DNA of 54,165 bases from Ruminococcus sp. (GCF_024692365.1 NZ_JAILMR010000004.1:1-54165), one strand, 5' to 3'. Positions 41,469 to 50,783 are shown, numbered from the stretch's first letter. Made by a program: numbers and translations. The notes: a model not told the origin generated them from the letters alone.

Positions 41469-42728
41469 CTATTTAAGCAGAAAAGCCGCTGCTGCATGGG
41501 GCGCAAGTTCGGTATTTATACTGCGGCAGTTTTCATCAACTTCACCTGTCCAGAGGTCGGTGCAGGTGACAGGTTCGTATATCTCAAGGTCGTCAAGGTC
41601 AAGAGTGAAACTTCCTGCATTTTCACCCACATTGAACACCGCCGCATACTGTCCGCCATCGGCACAAACAGCCGTCCAGAGAATATGCTCGCTTCCGCCT
41701 ATCTCCTTTCTCCAAACCATATGTGCATGGCGAGAAAGCTTGTTCATGCCGATGATGGAGGCATTCGTCAGCAGCCTTTCGGTGAAATCATCGTTCTTCG
41801 TCAGCTCACCGCCTATCATCAGTGGCGAACGGAAAATGCTCCAGAGGGTCATCATCGTGCGCTGTTCATCCTCGGTGAATTTAGTCCTGTTTTCCGGACT
41901 GTAATCCTGCAATATCGCCCCGACAGGCAGCATATCCGCATCGGGATAATGCCCCGAACCGCTGTGGATACACCACTTCTCGCATCTCTCGAACATATTG
42001 TAAAGCGACTGCCAGTTATCCCAGAAATCGTCGGTAATGCGCCACATATCGGCGGTCTGCTTATAGAGTTCCGATTTTTCCAGCAGTGCAGGTCCGGGTG
42101 AAAGACTAAGCACCATATCCCGTCCGCATCCCCGCAGACACTTGCTCAGAAGAACCAGCTCGCTCTCCTCATGGGGCAGTTCGCGGCAGATATCATCGCA
42201 CTTGATGAAGTCCACGCCCCATTCGGCATACAGCGCAAAAATGCTCTTGTAATACTCCTCTGCCCCCGCCTTATCGGGGTCAACGCCGTACATATCGGTG
42301 TTCCAGGCACATATGCTGTTCATCTTCGCGACTTCCCGCGCAGTCTTATCCGTTCCCAGGATCGCCGTGTTCATGTGGACAGCCTGCCTTGGTATGCCGC
42401 GCATAATATGTATACCGAATTTAAGTCCCAAAGAATGGACATATTCTGCCAATGGAGCAAAACCCTTTCCGCCCGCCGATGACGGAAATCTTCCCTCATC
42501 GGGTATAAGTCGGGAGTATTCGTCCATGCATAGCTCGGTGAAATGATTATATTCGTGGCTCTTGGCTTTCGGCTCATACCACTGAATATCCACCACCACG
42601 TACTCCCAGCCATACTGTTTAAGGTATTTTGCCATATATTCAGCATTTCTGCGGACTGTTTTCTCATCAACCGATGCACCGTAGCAGTCCCAGCTGTTCC
42701 AGCCCATAGGGGGCGTTTTTATAATCAT
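41469..42728 (-). CDS. GH27 alpha-galactosidase, probably intracellular
   Basis: A 419-residue enzyme starting MIIKTPPMGWNSWDCYGASV, the GH27 signature. The likely nucleophile is Asp178 in DFIKCDD and the acid/base is Asp233 or Asp234 in RITDD. The (beta/alpha)8 barrel is followed by a short beta-sandwich (about 330-419). GGAGG precedes the ATG at 42728; 24 extra upstream codons are open but lack a ribosome site. There is no signal peptide, so imported galacto-oligosaccharides such as those from galactomannan are the probable substrates. Beta-L-arabinopyranosidase activity is known in the same family and cannot be excluded. Confidence 0.93.
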   Translation of the reverse strand: MIIKTPPMGWNSWDCYGASVDEKTVRRNAEYMAKYLKQYGWEYVVVDIQWYEPKAKSHEYNHFTELCMDEYSRLIPDEGRFPSSAGGKGFAPLAEYVHSLGLKFGIHIMRGIPRQAVHMNTAILGTDKTAREVAKMNSICAWNTDMYGVDPDKAGAEEYYKSIFALYAEWGVDFIKCDDICRELPHEESELVLLSKCLRGCGRDMVLSLSPGPALLEKSELYKQTADMWRITDDFWDNWQSLYNMFERCEKWCIHSGSGHYPDADMLPVGAILQDYSPENRTKFTEDEQRTMMTLWSIFRSPLMIGGELTKNDDFTERLLTNASIIGMNKLSRHAHMVWRKEIGGSEHILWTAVCADGGQYAAVFNVGENAGSFTLDLDDLEIYEPVTCTDLWTGEVDENCRSINTELAPHAAAAFLLK

Positions 42729-42763
42729 TGAAATTCCTCCGTTCAGATAAATCGTGTAATAAG

Positions 42764-42800
42764 ATATGATAATTATATCATCGTGAAAGTGGTTCGTCAA
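42764..42800 (-). promoter_or_regulatory. GH27 promoter with palindrome
   Basis: On the minus strand TTGACG (42795-42800), a 17-base spacer and TATAAT (42772-42777). The -10 box sits in a near-palindrome (GATATGATAATTATATCAT, from 42764), a possible regulator site. Confidence 0.7.
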
Positions 42801-42861
42801 TAGATTATCCTGCTAAATTTCAAAGCCTGTTTTGCACAATATGTTAACTACACTAACCCTA

Positions 42862-42890
42862 TTGACTTCCACCAGAAAAAGCGGTATAAT
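42862..42890 (+). promoter_or_regulatory. Promoter of the serine hydrolase gene
   Basis: TTGACT (42862-42867), a 17-base spacer and TATAAT (42885-42890), 30 bases before the start. Confidence 0.75.
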
Positions 42891-42920
42891 CATTCTAGTT
42901 ATTTAAAACGGAGGTCACCC

Positions 42921-43805
42921 ATGTTTGATAGATTTTTTGAAGATGTTGCCGCGGCAGGGATAGACCTGCACGGCGCACAGATAACCTACTGCGGAGTTCC
43001 CGTCCTGAAACGCTGTTTTGATGCGGATATCCCCTACCCTGTCTACTCTGCCACAAAGTCCGTCACATCAGCCGCTGTACTGATAGCACATTCCGAGGGC
43101 AAGCTGAGTATCACTGATAAACTGTACAACTTTCTGAACAAAAGATATACTGATATCGTTCCCGAGCCTTTCAAAGCCCTGTCTTTCCGCGACTTCATGA
43201 CCATGTCCGCCGCTCCCTACCCTTTCCGCCCGCAGGAAGCCGCCGCCTTTGTCGAAAATCCTAATGAAAATGACTGGCTCGCAAATATCCTGCGCCTGCC
43301 TGTTGACTACTCCGAAAGAAGCTTTCACTATTCAAATATCCCCGCATATCTGGTCGGTGCCGCCTGCGAAAATGCCGTGGGTATGCCCCTTATCGACTAC
43401 CTTACGCCTCGCCTGTTTGAACCGTTGGGCTGGAACAAAATACCATATCAGCGATCCCCAGAAGGACATTTTTACGGTGCAACAGGCATGGAACTCACAG
43501 TAAGTCAGCTGGCAGATCTCGGACAGCTTTTCATGCAGGAGGGCAACTGGAATGGTGATACGATAATACCCTCATCTCTAGTGCATGAAGCCACCACTAC
43601 ACAGGTCACCACAGAAAAAGGCGGTTACGGCTATTTCTTCTGGACAACGGATACCACCTTTGCCATCAGCGGCAAATGGGGTCAGCGATGTGTAGCCTGC
43701 CCTAAAAAACAGCTGTCTGTGACTTACCTTTCACATCAGCCAGAAAAAAGCGGCGAGCTGGCAGGTATCGCCCAGCGATTCATCGACGAATTTCAGAAAG
43801 TCTAA
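42921..43805 (+). CDS. Beta-lactamase-superfamily serine hydrolase (class C type)
   Basis: A 294-residue protein with the SxxK site Ser43-Ala-Thr-Lys46 (YSATKSVTS) and the second motif Tyr137-Ser-Asn139. The third motif, usually HxG or KTG, is replaced by a Lys-Trp-Gly near residue 253 (SGKWGQRC). Members of this family include esterases, peptidases and penicillin-recognising enzymes; true beta-lactamase activity is not indicated. No signal peptide or lipobox, so it is probably cytoplasmic, which is unusual for penicillin-binding relatives and favours an esterase or peptidase role. GGAGG precedes the ATG. Divergent from the GH27 gene. Confidence 0.85.
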   Translation: MFDRFFEDVAAAGIDLHGAQITYCGVPVLKRCFDADIPYPVYSATKSVTSAAVLIAHSEGKLSITDKLYNFLNKRYTDIVPEPFKALSFRDFMTMSAAPYPFRPQEAAAFVENPNENDWLANILRLPVDYSERSFHYSNIPAYLVGAACENAVGMPLIDYLTPRLFEPLGWNKIPYQRSPEGHFYGATGMELTVSQLADLGQLFMQEGNWNGDTIIPSSLVHEATTTQVTTEKGGYGYFFWTTDTTFAISGKWGQRCVACPKKQLSVTYLSHQPEKSGELAGIAQRFIDEFQKV

Positions 43806-43825
43806 AACTGGTGCAAATCACAAAC

Positions 43826-43859
43826 CAGCACAAATGTTCCACGTGGAACATTTGTGCTG
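43826..43859. promoter_or_regulatory. parS-like site inside a perfect 34-base palindrome
   Basis: TGTTCCACGTGGAACA (43835-43850) matches the ParB-binding parS consensus (TGTTNCACGTGAAACA type) and is itself fully symmetric. The symmetry continues nine bases further on each side (43826-43859). No ParA/ParB genes are in the window. Confidence 0.65.
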
Positions 43860-43869
43860 AACATAACAA

Positions 43870-43908
43870 TGCCCCGAAACGTGACCAACGCTTCGGGGCA
43901 GATTTTTT
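43870..43908. terminator. Terminator between serine hydrolase and GGDEF-EAL genes
   Basis: TGCCCCGAA (43870-43878) pairs with TTCGGGGCA (43892-43900), then GATTTTTT. Confidence 0.88.
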
Positions 43909-43920
43909 ATGTTGGGATAT

Positions 43921-45657
43921 TTATGCGGATACCTGACTTAGCACAAGCTTTTCAGCTTCTTCCTTGGGCAAAGGTTTGCCCCAGATGAATCCCTGTATGT
44001 AATCACAGCCGATATCTTTAAGGGTGTCAAGCTGTTCTTTGTCCTCGACCCCCTCGGAGATAACATCAAATTTCATGATGTGACCTATGGAGATTATCGC
44101 CGCAACATACTGCTTTGAGGATTCGTTGGTGTTCATCTTGTCGATGAATGACTTGTCAACTTTCAGCAGGTCAGCAGGGAAATTATACAGATAACTCAGC
44201 GAGGAATAGCCTGTGCCGAAATCGTCTATGGCTATCTTAACGCCCATATCCTTGATGTCGTTTATGCACTGCAATGCCTTTTCAGCTGAATCTATCAGCA
44301 CCGATTCGGTTATCTCTATCTCCAGCTGTTCAGGCGGCAGACCGCTTGATCTTAATATCGACTTCACTTCTTCAAGGAAATCGTTCTTCATCAGATGCCT
44401 TACCGATACATTCACGCTGAGGGTGATCTTCGCGCCTGTCTTTCTTACAAGCTCGCCGAAAAATGCCGCCGAATGTCTGAACACTCTCAGATCGACCTTA
44501 TCCACCAGACCGACTTTCTCAGCCACAGGTATGAACTCTGTCGGCGTTAGAACATTCCCGCTTCCGTCATCGATACGTGCAAGGCTCTCAAAACCGCGAA
44601 GCCTGTGTGACATATCGTACTGGGGCTGTAACTCGAAAGAAACCGTATCATCGTCAAGGGCTTTTCTCACCTTGCGCTCTATCTCCAGTGTGCGCTCTAT
44701 CTTCATAAGCTCCTTTGAGAATCTCATGACTTTCTCGCTGCTGTTAGTCCTCTTGACTTCATACATGGCAGCATCAGCATAGGTGAAAAGATGGTCGCTG
44801 ATATCTGCATCATCGGGATAAAGGGCATATCCGAAGCTTCCTCTGACATACATATCACAGCCGTCCACCGTCAGCTTATCTTCAAGCAGAGACTGATAAT
44901 GCCTTATCGTTTTAAGTATATCATCATCGGTTTCATACCCGCGGATTATCAGCGTAAATTCATCGCCGCTCTGACGTGTCATAAAATCCACAGTTCCTGT
45001 TTCGCTGTTGTTTGCGGCGTTCTTCCATCTTTCGGCAATGGCGATTATCAGCTTGTTGCCCGCATCTCGACCCATAGTATCGTTGATACTTTTGAAGCTG
45101 TCAAAGTCAATGGATACCACTGCGAATTTCTCGCCGTCTTTCAGCAGAGATTCAACAAGTTCCTGACAGGCAAATCTGTTGGGCAGACCTGTCATCATAT
45201 CCGTGATAGCCTGTTCTCGGATATTCTTCTGGAACTTGTCTATCTTTTCATTATTGAAATAAATTATCACCACGGCTATTATCGTGAAGATGTTTGTGAA
45301 TGCCCCAGGCAGACTTTGCAGATTATGGTGCCTGATTATTCCGTTAAGCATCGAGGGAAACTGCAAAATCACCAGTATCAATGCCGCTATAAATCCCCTT
45401 TTGCCGAAATACACAGCCATGAACATGACCGCTATATTCGATATCGCAGAAAACACTCCCGCAAAAGCGTACACGCTTATGGAACTTCCCGCAATGCTGA
45501 GAACTTTATGCGAGCCCGCTGATAGGGCAATAATTGCATTAGAACCCAAATATAATACAAGCAATATAAAAAACAGACCTTTTGGAGCGGCTGTTTTACC
45601 CAATATCCGTGCAAGCGTATCGGGTATGCTATTGCTTTTCTTCTCTCGCTTGACCAT
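43921..45657 (-). CDS. Membrane GGDEF-EAL c-di-GMP protein
   Basis: A 578-residue protein with four to five membrane helices in residues 27-135, a GGDEF domain (about 148-305) and an EAL domain (about 325-575). The GGDEF motif reads SGDEF (230-234) and the EAL motif reads ESL (357-359), both tolerated variants that keep the catalytic acids. DDFGTGYSSLSYL and EGVE are intact. There is no RxxD inhibitory site. From about residue 315 it is highly similar to the end of the 13903-16167 protein, including KMNT..SKQYVAAIISIGHIM, so the two are paralogues with swapped sensor modules. GGGGG precedes the ATG. The signal is probably sensed in or at the membrane. Confidence 0.92.
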   Translation of the reverse strand: MVKREKKSNSIPDTLARILGKTAAPKGLFFILLVLYLGSNAIIALSAGSHKVLSIAGSSISVYAFAGVFSAISNIAVMFMAVYFGKRGFIAALILVILQFPSMLNGIIRHHNLQSLPGAFTNIFTIIAVVIIYFNNEKIDKFQKNIREQAITDMMTGLPNRFACQELVESLLKDGEKFAVVSIDFDSFKSINDTMGRDAGNKLIIAIAERWKNAANNSETGTVDFMTRQSGDEFTLIIRGYETDDDILKTIRHYQSLLEDKLTVDGCDMYVRGSFGYALYPDDADISDHLFTYADAAMYEVKRTNSSEKVMRFSKELMKIERTLEIERKVRKALDDDTVSFELQPQYDMSHRLRGFESLARIDDGSGNVLTPTEFIPVAEKVGLVDKVDLRVFRHSAAFFGELVRKTGAKITLSVNVSVRHLMKNDFLEEVKSILRSSGLPPEQLEIEITESVLIDSAEKALQCINDIKDMGVKIAIDDFGTGYSSLSYLYNFPADLLKVDKSFIDKMNTNESSKQYVAAIISIGHIMKFDVISEGVEDKEQLDTLKDIGCDYIQGFIWGKPLPKEEAEKLVLSQVSA

Positions 45658-45776
45658 TTTGACCCCCTGTACTGATCATGCTCCCCGATGTTCAGTCAGC
45701 AACAGACTATATTATATTATGGTTATCCAGCTGACACACCACCTTGTTTCTAATCACAACGAACATTAATTGGCGA

Positions 45777-45809
45777 TTTTCTTCTCCCGCCTGCGGCGGG
45801 AGAAGAAAA
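45777..45809. repeat. Perfect 15-base hairpin in a gene-free gap
   Basis: TTTTCTTCTCCCGCC (45777-45791) and GGCGGGAGAAGAAAA (45795-45809) with loop TGC. It lies about 120 bases upstream of the GGDEF-EAL start, so it is not that gene's terminator. It looks like a mobile or dispersed palindromic repeat. Confidence 0.6.
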
Positions 45810-46270
45810 CACCACGCGATAGCCATAATTTATATTTATAACGGGGAATCCTTCATAATATCTCATAATACCGACTTTATCCGAGCCGTAATTTACACAG
45901 CCCGTATAAGCTGTCCTGTGACAGCTGACAAACATTTTGCGGATGATTAATGTTACTTCAACGCTTCCAATTTTTAACAGTTATGATAGTAAGTTTAAAT
46001 AAAAAGTTTCTGTAATGGATTATTATTATCTCGGTCACGTGCGCAAAATATTTGGCATAATCATTATACATCATTGAGAAAAGAATGTCAAATAAATGCG
46101 GTATATCTGTTAATAAATGTACTATTGTAATATAAAAATATGATTAATTAAGCATTCAATCTGTTGCTTTTTTTCAATTTAAAATCAGAGTTCTGCAAAT
46201 GACCGCCGATATTTATTATAACACATCTGCGGTCTGGGGTCTATTTATGCAGAAAACTTATTCACAATTA
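45810..46270. other. AT-rich gap without a convincing gene
   Basis: No open frame with a ribosome site was found in these 460 bases. A minus-strand stretch at about 45810-45935 reads NYGSDKVGIMRYYEGFPV then YGYRVV, which is faintly like the end of exported sulfatase-modifying-type domains and may be a fossil, but this is very weak. Confidence 0.5.
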
Positions 46271-47656
46271 TCAGTCTCTCAGATCTTTGATGTTCCTTAC
46301 GATGATATCATGGAGAAGTTCAACTTTGTAGTCGCCTATGATTGGTTCAAGGTGAGAATCGCCCACACCAGAGTCATCTGTCAGGAAGATATAATTGCTG
46401 TTTGTCTCGGCTGCTATCGCTCTGCCGAAGAGTTCTGTATCACGGTCAGCACCCGAAGATACAACGGGCACAAGGTGGATACCCTTTGCGGCTGCGGTCT
46501 TTACAGCTGCTTCAAGCTGTTCTTCCTTATCATCGTGGGGAGGTGCGTCAAATATCAGGAAAGCTATCTTGTTTGCGCTCTCGCTCCACTCATCGTTATT
46601 GGTTATGGTCTTTTCGAGTATCTCTGCAACAGCCTCGGGGAAATCTCCGCCGCCGGTAGCACTCTCGCGGTTGAGGTCATCCTGTATCACCTTGACATTA
46701 TTTGTGAACCTATTGCACTTGGTAACATAATCATCGCCCTCATCGCGGTAGAAGTTAACAGAGAAAGTAGTATGTCCGTCATCGACATCCTCAGCAATAG
46801 ATGCGAAATCCATCTGGAGATATGCTATCTCATCGCCCATAGAACCTGTGGTATCCAGTATGAACATTACCTGAGTATCATCAAGTTTCTTGCTGTCCAT
46901 AGCTTCAAGGGTTACTTCTGTAGTGCCTGCGTCGCCCTGACCGTCATTGCTGTCACCCGTAACTTCCTTCACACTTTCGCCGCACCTTACCTTGGCGGGT
47001 TTCATACCATTCTTATAGAACACATAAGCCATACCGTTCTTGTCAGACTTTGCCATCCAGATAAGATTGCCGTCGCTGTCCAGAAGTTCAACAAGCTGCT
47101 CGCGTGCGGGCTCGCCGTCCTTGGTAACAGTTACTGCTATCCTGTGGGTGGGGTCAAAACCGAACACAGGGAAATTGATAGTGCCGTTCTTTGCAAGGTT
47201 TGTAAAGAATCCCCAGTTGTTGTTATCATTCCATTCGCCTGCTGTAAGTACGAAAGCCTTGCCGTCATTGGTGGGCTCGCTCACATCGGGAGCTATCTCT
47301 ATATCTCCGTCAGCCGCAGGTGAAGCTCCATCTGCCGAACCAAAATCCGACATTGCGCCATCTGCTGCGGTAGCCATCTCAACAAAGCCGATATCAGCAT
47401 CGGCGGTGGCTGCTTTCGCTTCTTTCATATCGCCTGCACGGTCTGCATCGTCAGAAGCTTCTGCTTCAACAGTCTCGGGAGCGGTGATCGCTTCATCAGA
47501 AGTTAATGCTCCTTTTGTGCTCTTTGATGTGCCGCTGTCTTTAACACCGTTGCTGCCGCCCGAAGTTTTCTCTGTACCTCCGCATGATGCCATTGAAAGG
47601 CTCATAACCAGAGCTGCTGTCATTGCTGTTATTTTTCTGATATCCATCTTTTTCAT
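46271..47656 (-). CDS. Lipoprotein with von Willebrand factor A domain
   Basis: A 461-residue exported protein. The ATG at 47656 follows GGAGGGAAC and gives a signal peptide with a lipobox-like SMASC around Cys25. A Ser/Thr/Ala/Asp-rich linker follows (about 27-140), then a short beta domain and a von Willebrand A domain (about 235-455) with the metal site DTTGSMG, a deviation from DxSxS in which Thr replaces the first Ser. A GGGDFPEA segment and the FLIFDAPPHDD strand complete the MIDAS region. Such domains bind proteins or polysaccharide in a metal-dependent way. The role is unknown; a surface adhesion or sensing role is inferred. Confidence 0.85.
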   Translation of the reverse strand: MKKMDIRKITAMTAALVMSLSMASCGGTEKTSGGSNGVKDSGTSKSTKGALTSDEAITAPETVEAEASDDADRAGDMKEAKAATADADIGFVEMATAADGAMSDFGSADGASPAADGDIEIAPDVSEPTNDGKAFVLTAGEWNDNNNWGFFTNLAKNGTINFPVFGFDPTHRIAVTVTKDGEPAREQLVELLDSDGNLIWMAKSDKNGMAYVFYKNGMKPAKVRCGESVKEVTGDSNDGQGDAGTTEVTLEAMDSKKLDDTQVMFILDTTGSMGDEIAYLQMDFASIAEDVDDGHTTFSVNFYRDEGDDYVTKCNRFTNNVKVIQDDLNRESATGGGDFPEAVAEILEKTITNNDEWSESANKIAFLIFDAPPHDDKEEQLEAAVKTAAAKGIHLVPVVSSGADRDTELFGRAIAAETNSNYIFLTDDSGVGDSHLEPIIGDYKVELLHDIIVRNIKDLRD

Positions 47657-47821
47657 AGTTGTTCCCTCCGTCATAGTTTTTATCGGATCTGCGGCTCTCT
47701 GCCGCTTACATCATATATACGTTTCGGAGGGAGAGTTTTTTTGGTGTGATTTTTCACAAATACGAGGAGGGTTCTGTGTTGAATTTGCACAAAGAATTTC
47801 AGAATAAGATAACACGGCTGA

Positions 47822-47908
47822 GATAAGAATGCAAAGGAGAAGAGCTTTGGGTCAAGCCTGCTGGCGCGAGGCTTGACCGCGCGCTTTGTTTCCTTGGCAT
47901 TCTTATCA
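47822..47908. repeat. Solo copy of the dispersed palindrome
   Basis: GATAAGAATGC (47822-47832) pairs with GCATTCTTATC (47898-47908). Inside, GGTCAAGCCTGCTGG and GCGAGGCTTGACC form a smaller stem, and the right arm (GCGCGCTTTGTTTCCTTGGCAT) is the reverse complement of the 20309 terminal repeat. It sits between the divergent vWA and GH9 genes. Confidence 0.8.
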
Positions 47909-47928
47909 CGTTATGTGAGTATCGGATC

Positions 47929-47957
47929 TTTACTTTTAAAGGATAATATGTTATAAT
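47929..47957 (+). promoter_or_regulatory. Promoter of the GH9 cellulase gene
   Basis: TTTACT (47929-47934), a 17-base spacer and TATAAT (47952-47957), about 55 bases before the start. Confidence 0.7.
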
Positions 47958-48012
47958 AAATTTTGTGAATTCGCGGATAATCTGCGATATAAGGATATGG
48001 AGGTATATTAAA

Positions 48013-50742
48013 ATGTTTACACGATCAGTAAAACGGGCAGTATCTGCTGCGGCGGCTTCTGTCTGGTTATTGAACATCGCTGCACCGCTTGGGGTAATGG
48101 CGGGTCAGCAGCTTGGGCAGACGGATTTCGATAACGGCGTTGGTCTGCCGTGGCACATATGCGAATCGAGAACGGCTGAGATGGAATTCGATATCTCGGA
48201 CGGCAAATACAAGATAACTATCGTGAATCCGGGCGGACAGTCAAACGGCGGCGAGGACAGATGGGACTGCCAGTTCCGCCACAGGGGTTTGAAGATCGTA
48301 TCGGGGCATCAGTACAAGGTATCCTACGAGATAACTCCCTCAAAGAGCGGCAAATACTACACCAAGATAGGCAATCTCGACGGCGATGTTGAGGTGTGGC
48401 ACAATATGTCAAACGGCTACGACCTTGACGGAACATGGGACCCGATCCCCATAGGTGCAAAGGAGACCAAAAAGGTGGAGCTTACTTTTACCGCAAACCA
48501 GAGTCTTGATGTTGCGGAATGGGCTTTCCATTTGGGCGGTGACGGTCAGTACACTCAGGGCGGGTGCTTCCCTGCGGGTACGGAGATTACTTTTGATAAT
48601 ATGTCACTCATCGACCTAACAAGCGACGAGAACGATTATCAGTTCCCCGAGGAATGGGTCCGTGCGGATATCCTCACAAATCAGGTTGGTTATTTTGCTG
48701 ACCGCGAGAAGAAAGCTACCCTCCTCTGCACTGATAAAAAGGATATCGGCTTTGAGGTAATCGACGATTCGGGCAAGACCGTTTACGAGGGCAAGAGCGA
48801 ATATTTCGGCTACGATGAGGATTCCGAGGACACAGTTCATATCATCGATTTTTCGGAACTTGATGAAAGCGGAACGTTCCATATTGAAGCTGACAACGGT
48901 GCAGTCAGCCGTGATTTCAAGGTATTCGCCCCCGATGAAGTCAGCGATTACTCGGCACTGCTTTATGATTCGCTGAACTATTTCTACCAGAACAGAAGCG
49001 GCATCGAGATAAAGAGCGAGTATATCAGTTCAGGAGACAAGTCCGACCTTGCCCGTGCGGCGGGTCATACCTCTGATGATGCCGAGATACAGCACACATG
49101 GGGTTACAGCGCAACAAGCGGCAGAGTCGATGTTACAGGCGGCTGGTACGACGCGGGCGACCACGGCAAATACACCGTCAACGGCGGACTTTCACTATGG
49201 ATGCTGCAGAATCTCTATGAGTTTTTCGTATACACGGGCAATGAAGAGATTTTTGCAGACGGTTCAATGATAATACCCGAGAGCGGCAACAGCTATCCCG
49301 ACCTACTGGACGAAGCGAGATGGGAAATGGAATGGATGCTGAAAATGCAGCTTGATTCCAGCGAATACGAGGGCATGGCTTACCACAAGGCTCACGATGA
49401 AACATGGACAGGTCTCGGAGTTGCCCCTGCGGACGATGACAAGAACAGGATAATCAAGCCACCAACGACAGCGGCGACTCTGAATCTCGCAGCCTGCGCG
49501 GCACAGTCGGCAAGACTTTGGGAAGACCTCGACAGTGATTTCGCGGATACCTGCCTTGAAGCCGCCGAAAAAGCTTATGAAGCCGCAAAAAAGCATCCCT
49601 CGATGTACGCGCCCCTTGATGAGAGCGTAGGCGGCGGCGCTTACGGCGATGACGATGTTACCGATGAATTCTACTGGGCTGCAATGGAGCTTTACGCTAC
49701 CACAGGCGAAAAGGATTATCTGAAAGACGCTGAAAAATCCGATTACTATATGTCAGTTCCAGTTTCTATGGGCAGCGGTGAAAGCGTGGACAGCGCAGGA
49801 ACCTTCGATTGGGGCAACACCACGGCACTTGGTACATTCACCGCACTGCTGAATGAAGACAGCTTCGATGATGCTGACGAAGCCGAGAATTCGCTGAAAA
49901 AAGCGGCTGACCACTATATCGAGCTGGAGGAAAAGCAGGGCTACGGACTCCCCTATGCCCAGAGCACCATCAGCTACAATGACAGCGACAAGGGCTATCT
50001 CTGGGGCTCGAATTCCTTTGTGGCAGACAACGCCATAGTTCTTGCTTATGCGGCTGTTCTCAACGAAGACGACAGCTACACCGACGGCGCACTTCAGGGT
50101 ATCGACTATCTGCTGGGACGTAACGCCATGGACTATTCCTACGTAACAGGCTACGGCAGTCACACAACAGAGAACCCCCATCACCGCTGGTGGTCGAACC
50201 AGATAGATGACAAATTCCCGAAAGCGCCCTGCGGTGTACTCTCGGGCGGACCAAACTCGGGTATGCAGGACCCATGGGTAAAGGGCATGGGCTGGAAGAA
50301 AGGAGAGATAGCTCCACAGAAGTGCTATGTTGACTCCATCGAAGCATGGAGCTGCAACGAGTGTACCATCAACTGGAACGCTTCGCTTGCATGGCTGACA
50401 GCTTTCTCGGCACTTAATGCTGATATCAAACCCGGCGAGGGCGGTACCGATATAGGCATCGAGAACGACGGCGGAGATGCGAAATCGACCGAGAAGTCCA
50501 CCTATGACAAGGACGAAGCCGACAAGAACAAGACTAAGAACAAGGACAAAAAGTCAAATGATGACGACACCGCCGATGACGAAAATGACGGCAACAATAA
50601 AAAGTCAGCCGCGGCAGGCAGTGACAACAAGGTGCTGTACATCGCACTTATCGCAGGCGCTGTTATCGTACTCGTGATAGCCACCGAGATTTTCGTCTAC
50701 AAAATGACAAAGCTGAAAATGCAGAACAAGCCAAAAGAATAA
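48013..50742 (+). CDS. Membrane-anchored GH9 endoglucanase with CBM4-like and Ig-like modules
   Basis: A 909-residue enzyme. The ATG at 48013 follows GGAGGT and gives a signal peptide (about 1-38, AAPLGVMAG). Then come a CBM4/9-type sugar-binding module (about 40-205), the Ig-like CelD N-terminal domain (about 215-310) and the GH9 barrel (about 315-800). Active-site elements: DAGDHGK with Asp380 and Asp383, HHRWW at 723-727 and the acid Glu783 in NECTINWN. A Lys/Asp/Asn-rich linker (about 828-866) precedes a C-terminal helix (VLYIALIAGAVIVLVIATEI, about 871-893) and a basic tail. No dockerin or LPxTG signal: the enzyme is held by a tail anchor at the cell membrane. Monocistronic, with a strong terminator. 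Confidence 0.95.
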   Translation: MFTRSVKRAVSAAAASVWLLNIAAPLGVMAGQQLGQTDFDNGVGLPWHICESRTAEMEFDISDGKYKITIVNPGGQSNGGEDRWDCQFRHRGLKIVSGHQYKVSYEITPSKSGKYYTKIGNLDGDVEVWHNMSNGYDLDGTWDPIPIGAKETKKVELTFTANQSLDVAEWAFHLGGDGQYTQGGCFPAGTEITFDNMSLIDLTSDENDYQFPEEWVRADILTNQVGYFADREKKATLLCTDKKDIGFEVIDDSGKTVYEGKSEYFGYDEDSEDTVHIIDFSELDESGTFHIEADNGAVSRDFKVFAPDEVSDYSALLYDSLNYFYQNRSGIEIKSEYISSGDKSDLARAAGHTSDDAEIQHTWGYSATSGRVDVTGGWYDAGDHGKYTVNGGLSLWMLQNLYEFFVYTGNEEIFADGSMIIPESGNSYPDLLDEARWEMEWMLKMQLDSSEYEGMAYHKAHDETWTGLGVAPADDDKNRIIKPPTTAATLNLAACAAQSARLWEDLDSDFADTCLEAAEKAYEAAKKHPSMYAPLDESVGGGAYGDDDVTDEFYWAAMELYATTGEKDYLKDAEKSDYYMSVPVSMGSGESVDSAGTFDWGNTTALGTFTALLNEDSFDDADEAENSLKKAADHYIELEEKQGYGLPYAQSTISYNDSDKGYLWGSNSFVADNAIVLAYAAVLNEDDSYTDGALQGIDYLLGRNAMDYSYVTGYGSHTTENPHHRWWSNQIDDKFPKAPCGVLSGGPNSGMQDPWVKGMGWKKGEIAPQKCYVDSIEAWSCNECTINWNASLAWLTAFSALNADIKPGEGGTDIGIENDGGDAKSTEKSTYDKDEADKNKTKNKDKKSNDDDTADDENDGNNKKSAAAGSDNKVLYIALIAGAVIVLVIATEIFVYKMTKLKMQNKPKE

Positions 50743-50749
50743 TACTTCA

Positions 50750-50783
50750 AACGGACAGGCACCACGCTTGTCCGTTTTTTATG
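50750..50783 (+). terminator. Terminator of the GH9 gene
   Basis: AACGGACAGGC (50750-50760) pairs with GCTTGTCCGTT (50766-50776) with one G:T, followed by TTTT. Confidence 0.88.

Noticed and set aside
42921..43805. True beta-lactamase resistance gene
   Set aside because: The third active-site motif is atypical and there is no export signal, so antibiotic hydrolysis is unlikely.
47675..47760. Possible ECF-type promoter upstream of the vWA lipoprotein (GAAACGTATA on the minus strand)
   Set aside because: The -10-like CGTATA is present, but no AAC-type -35 box lies at the right distance.
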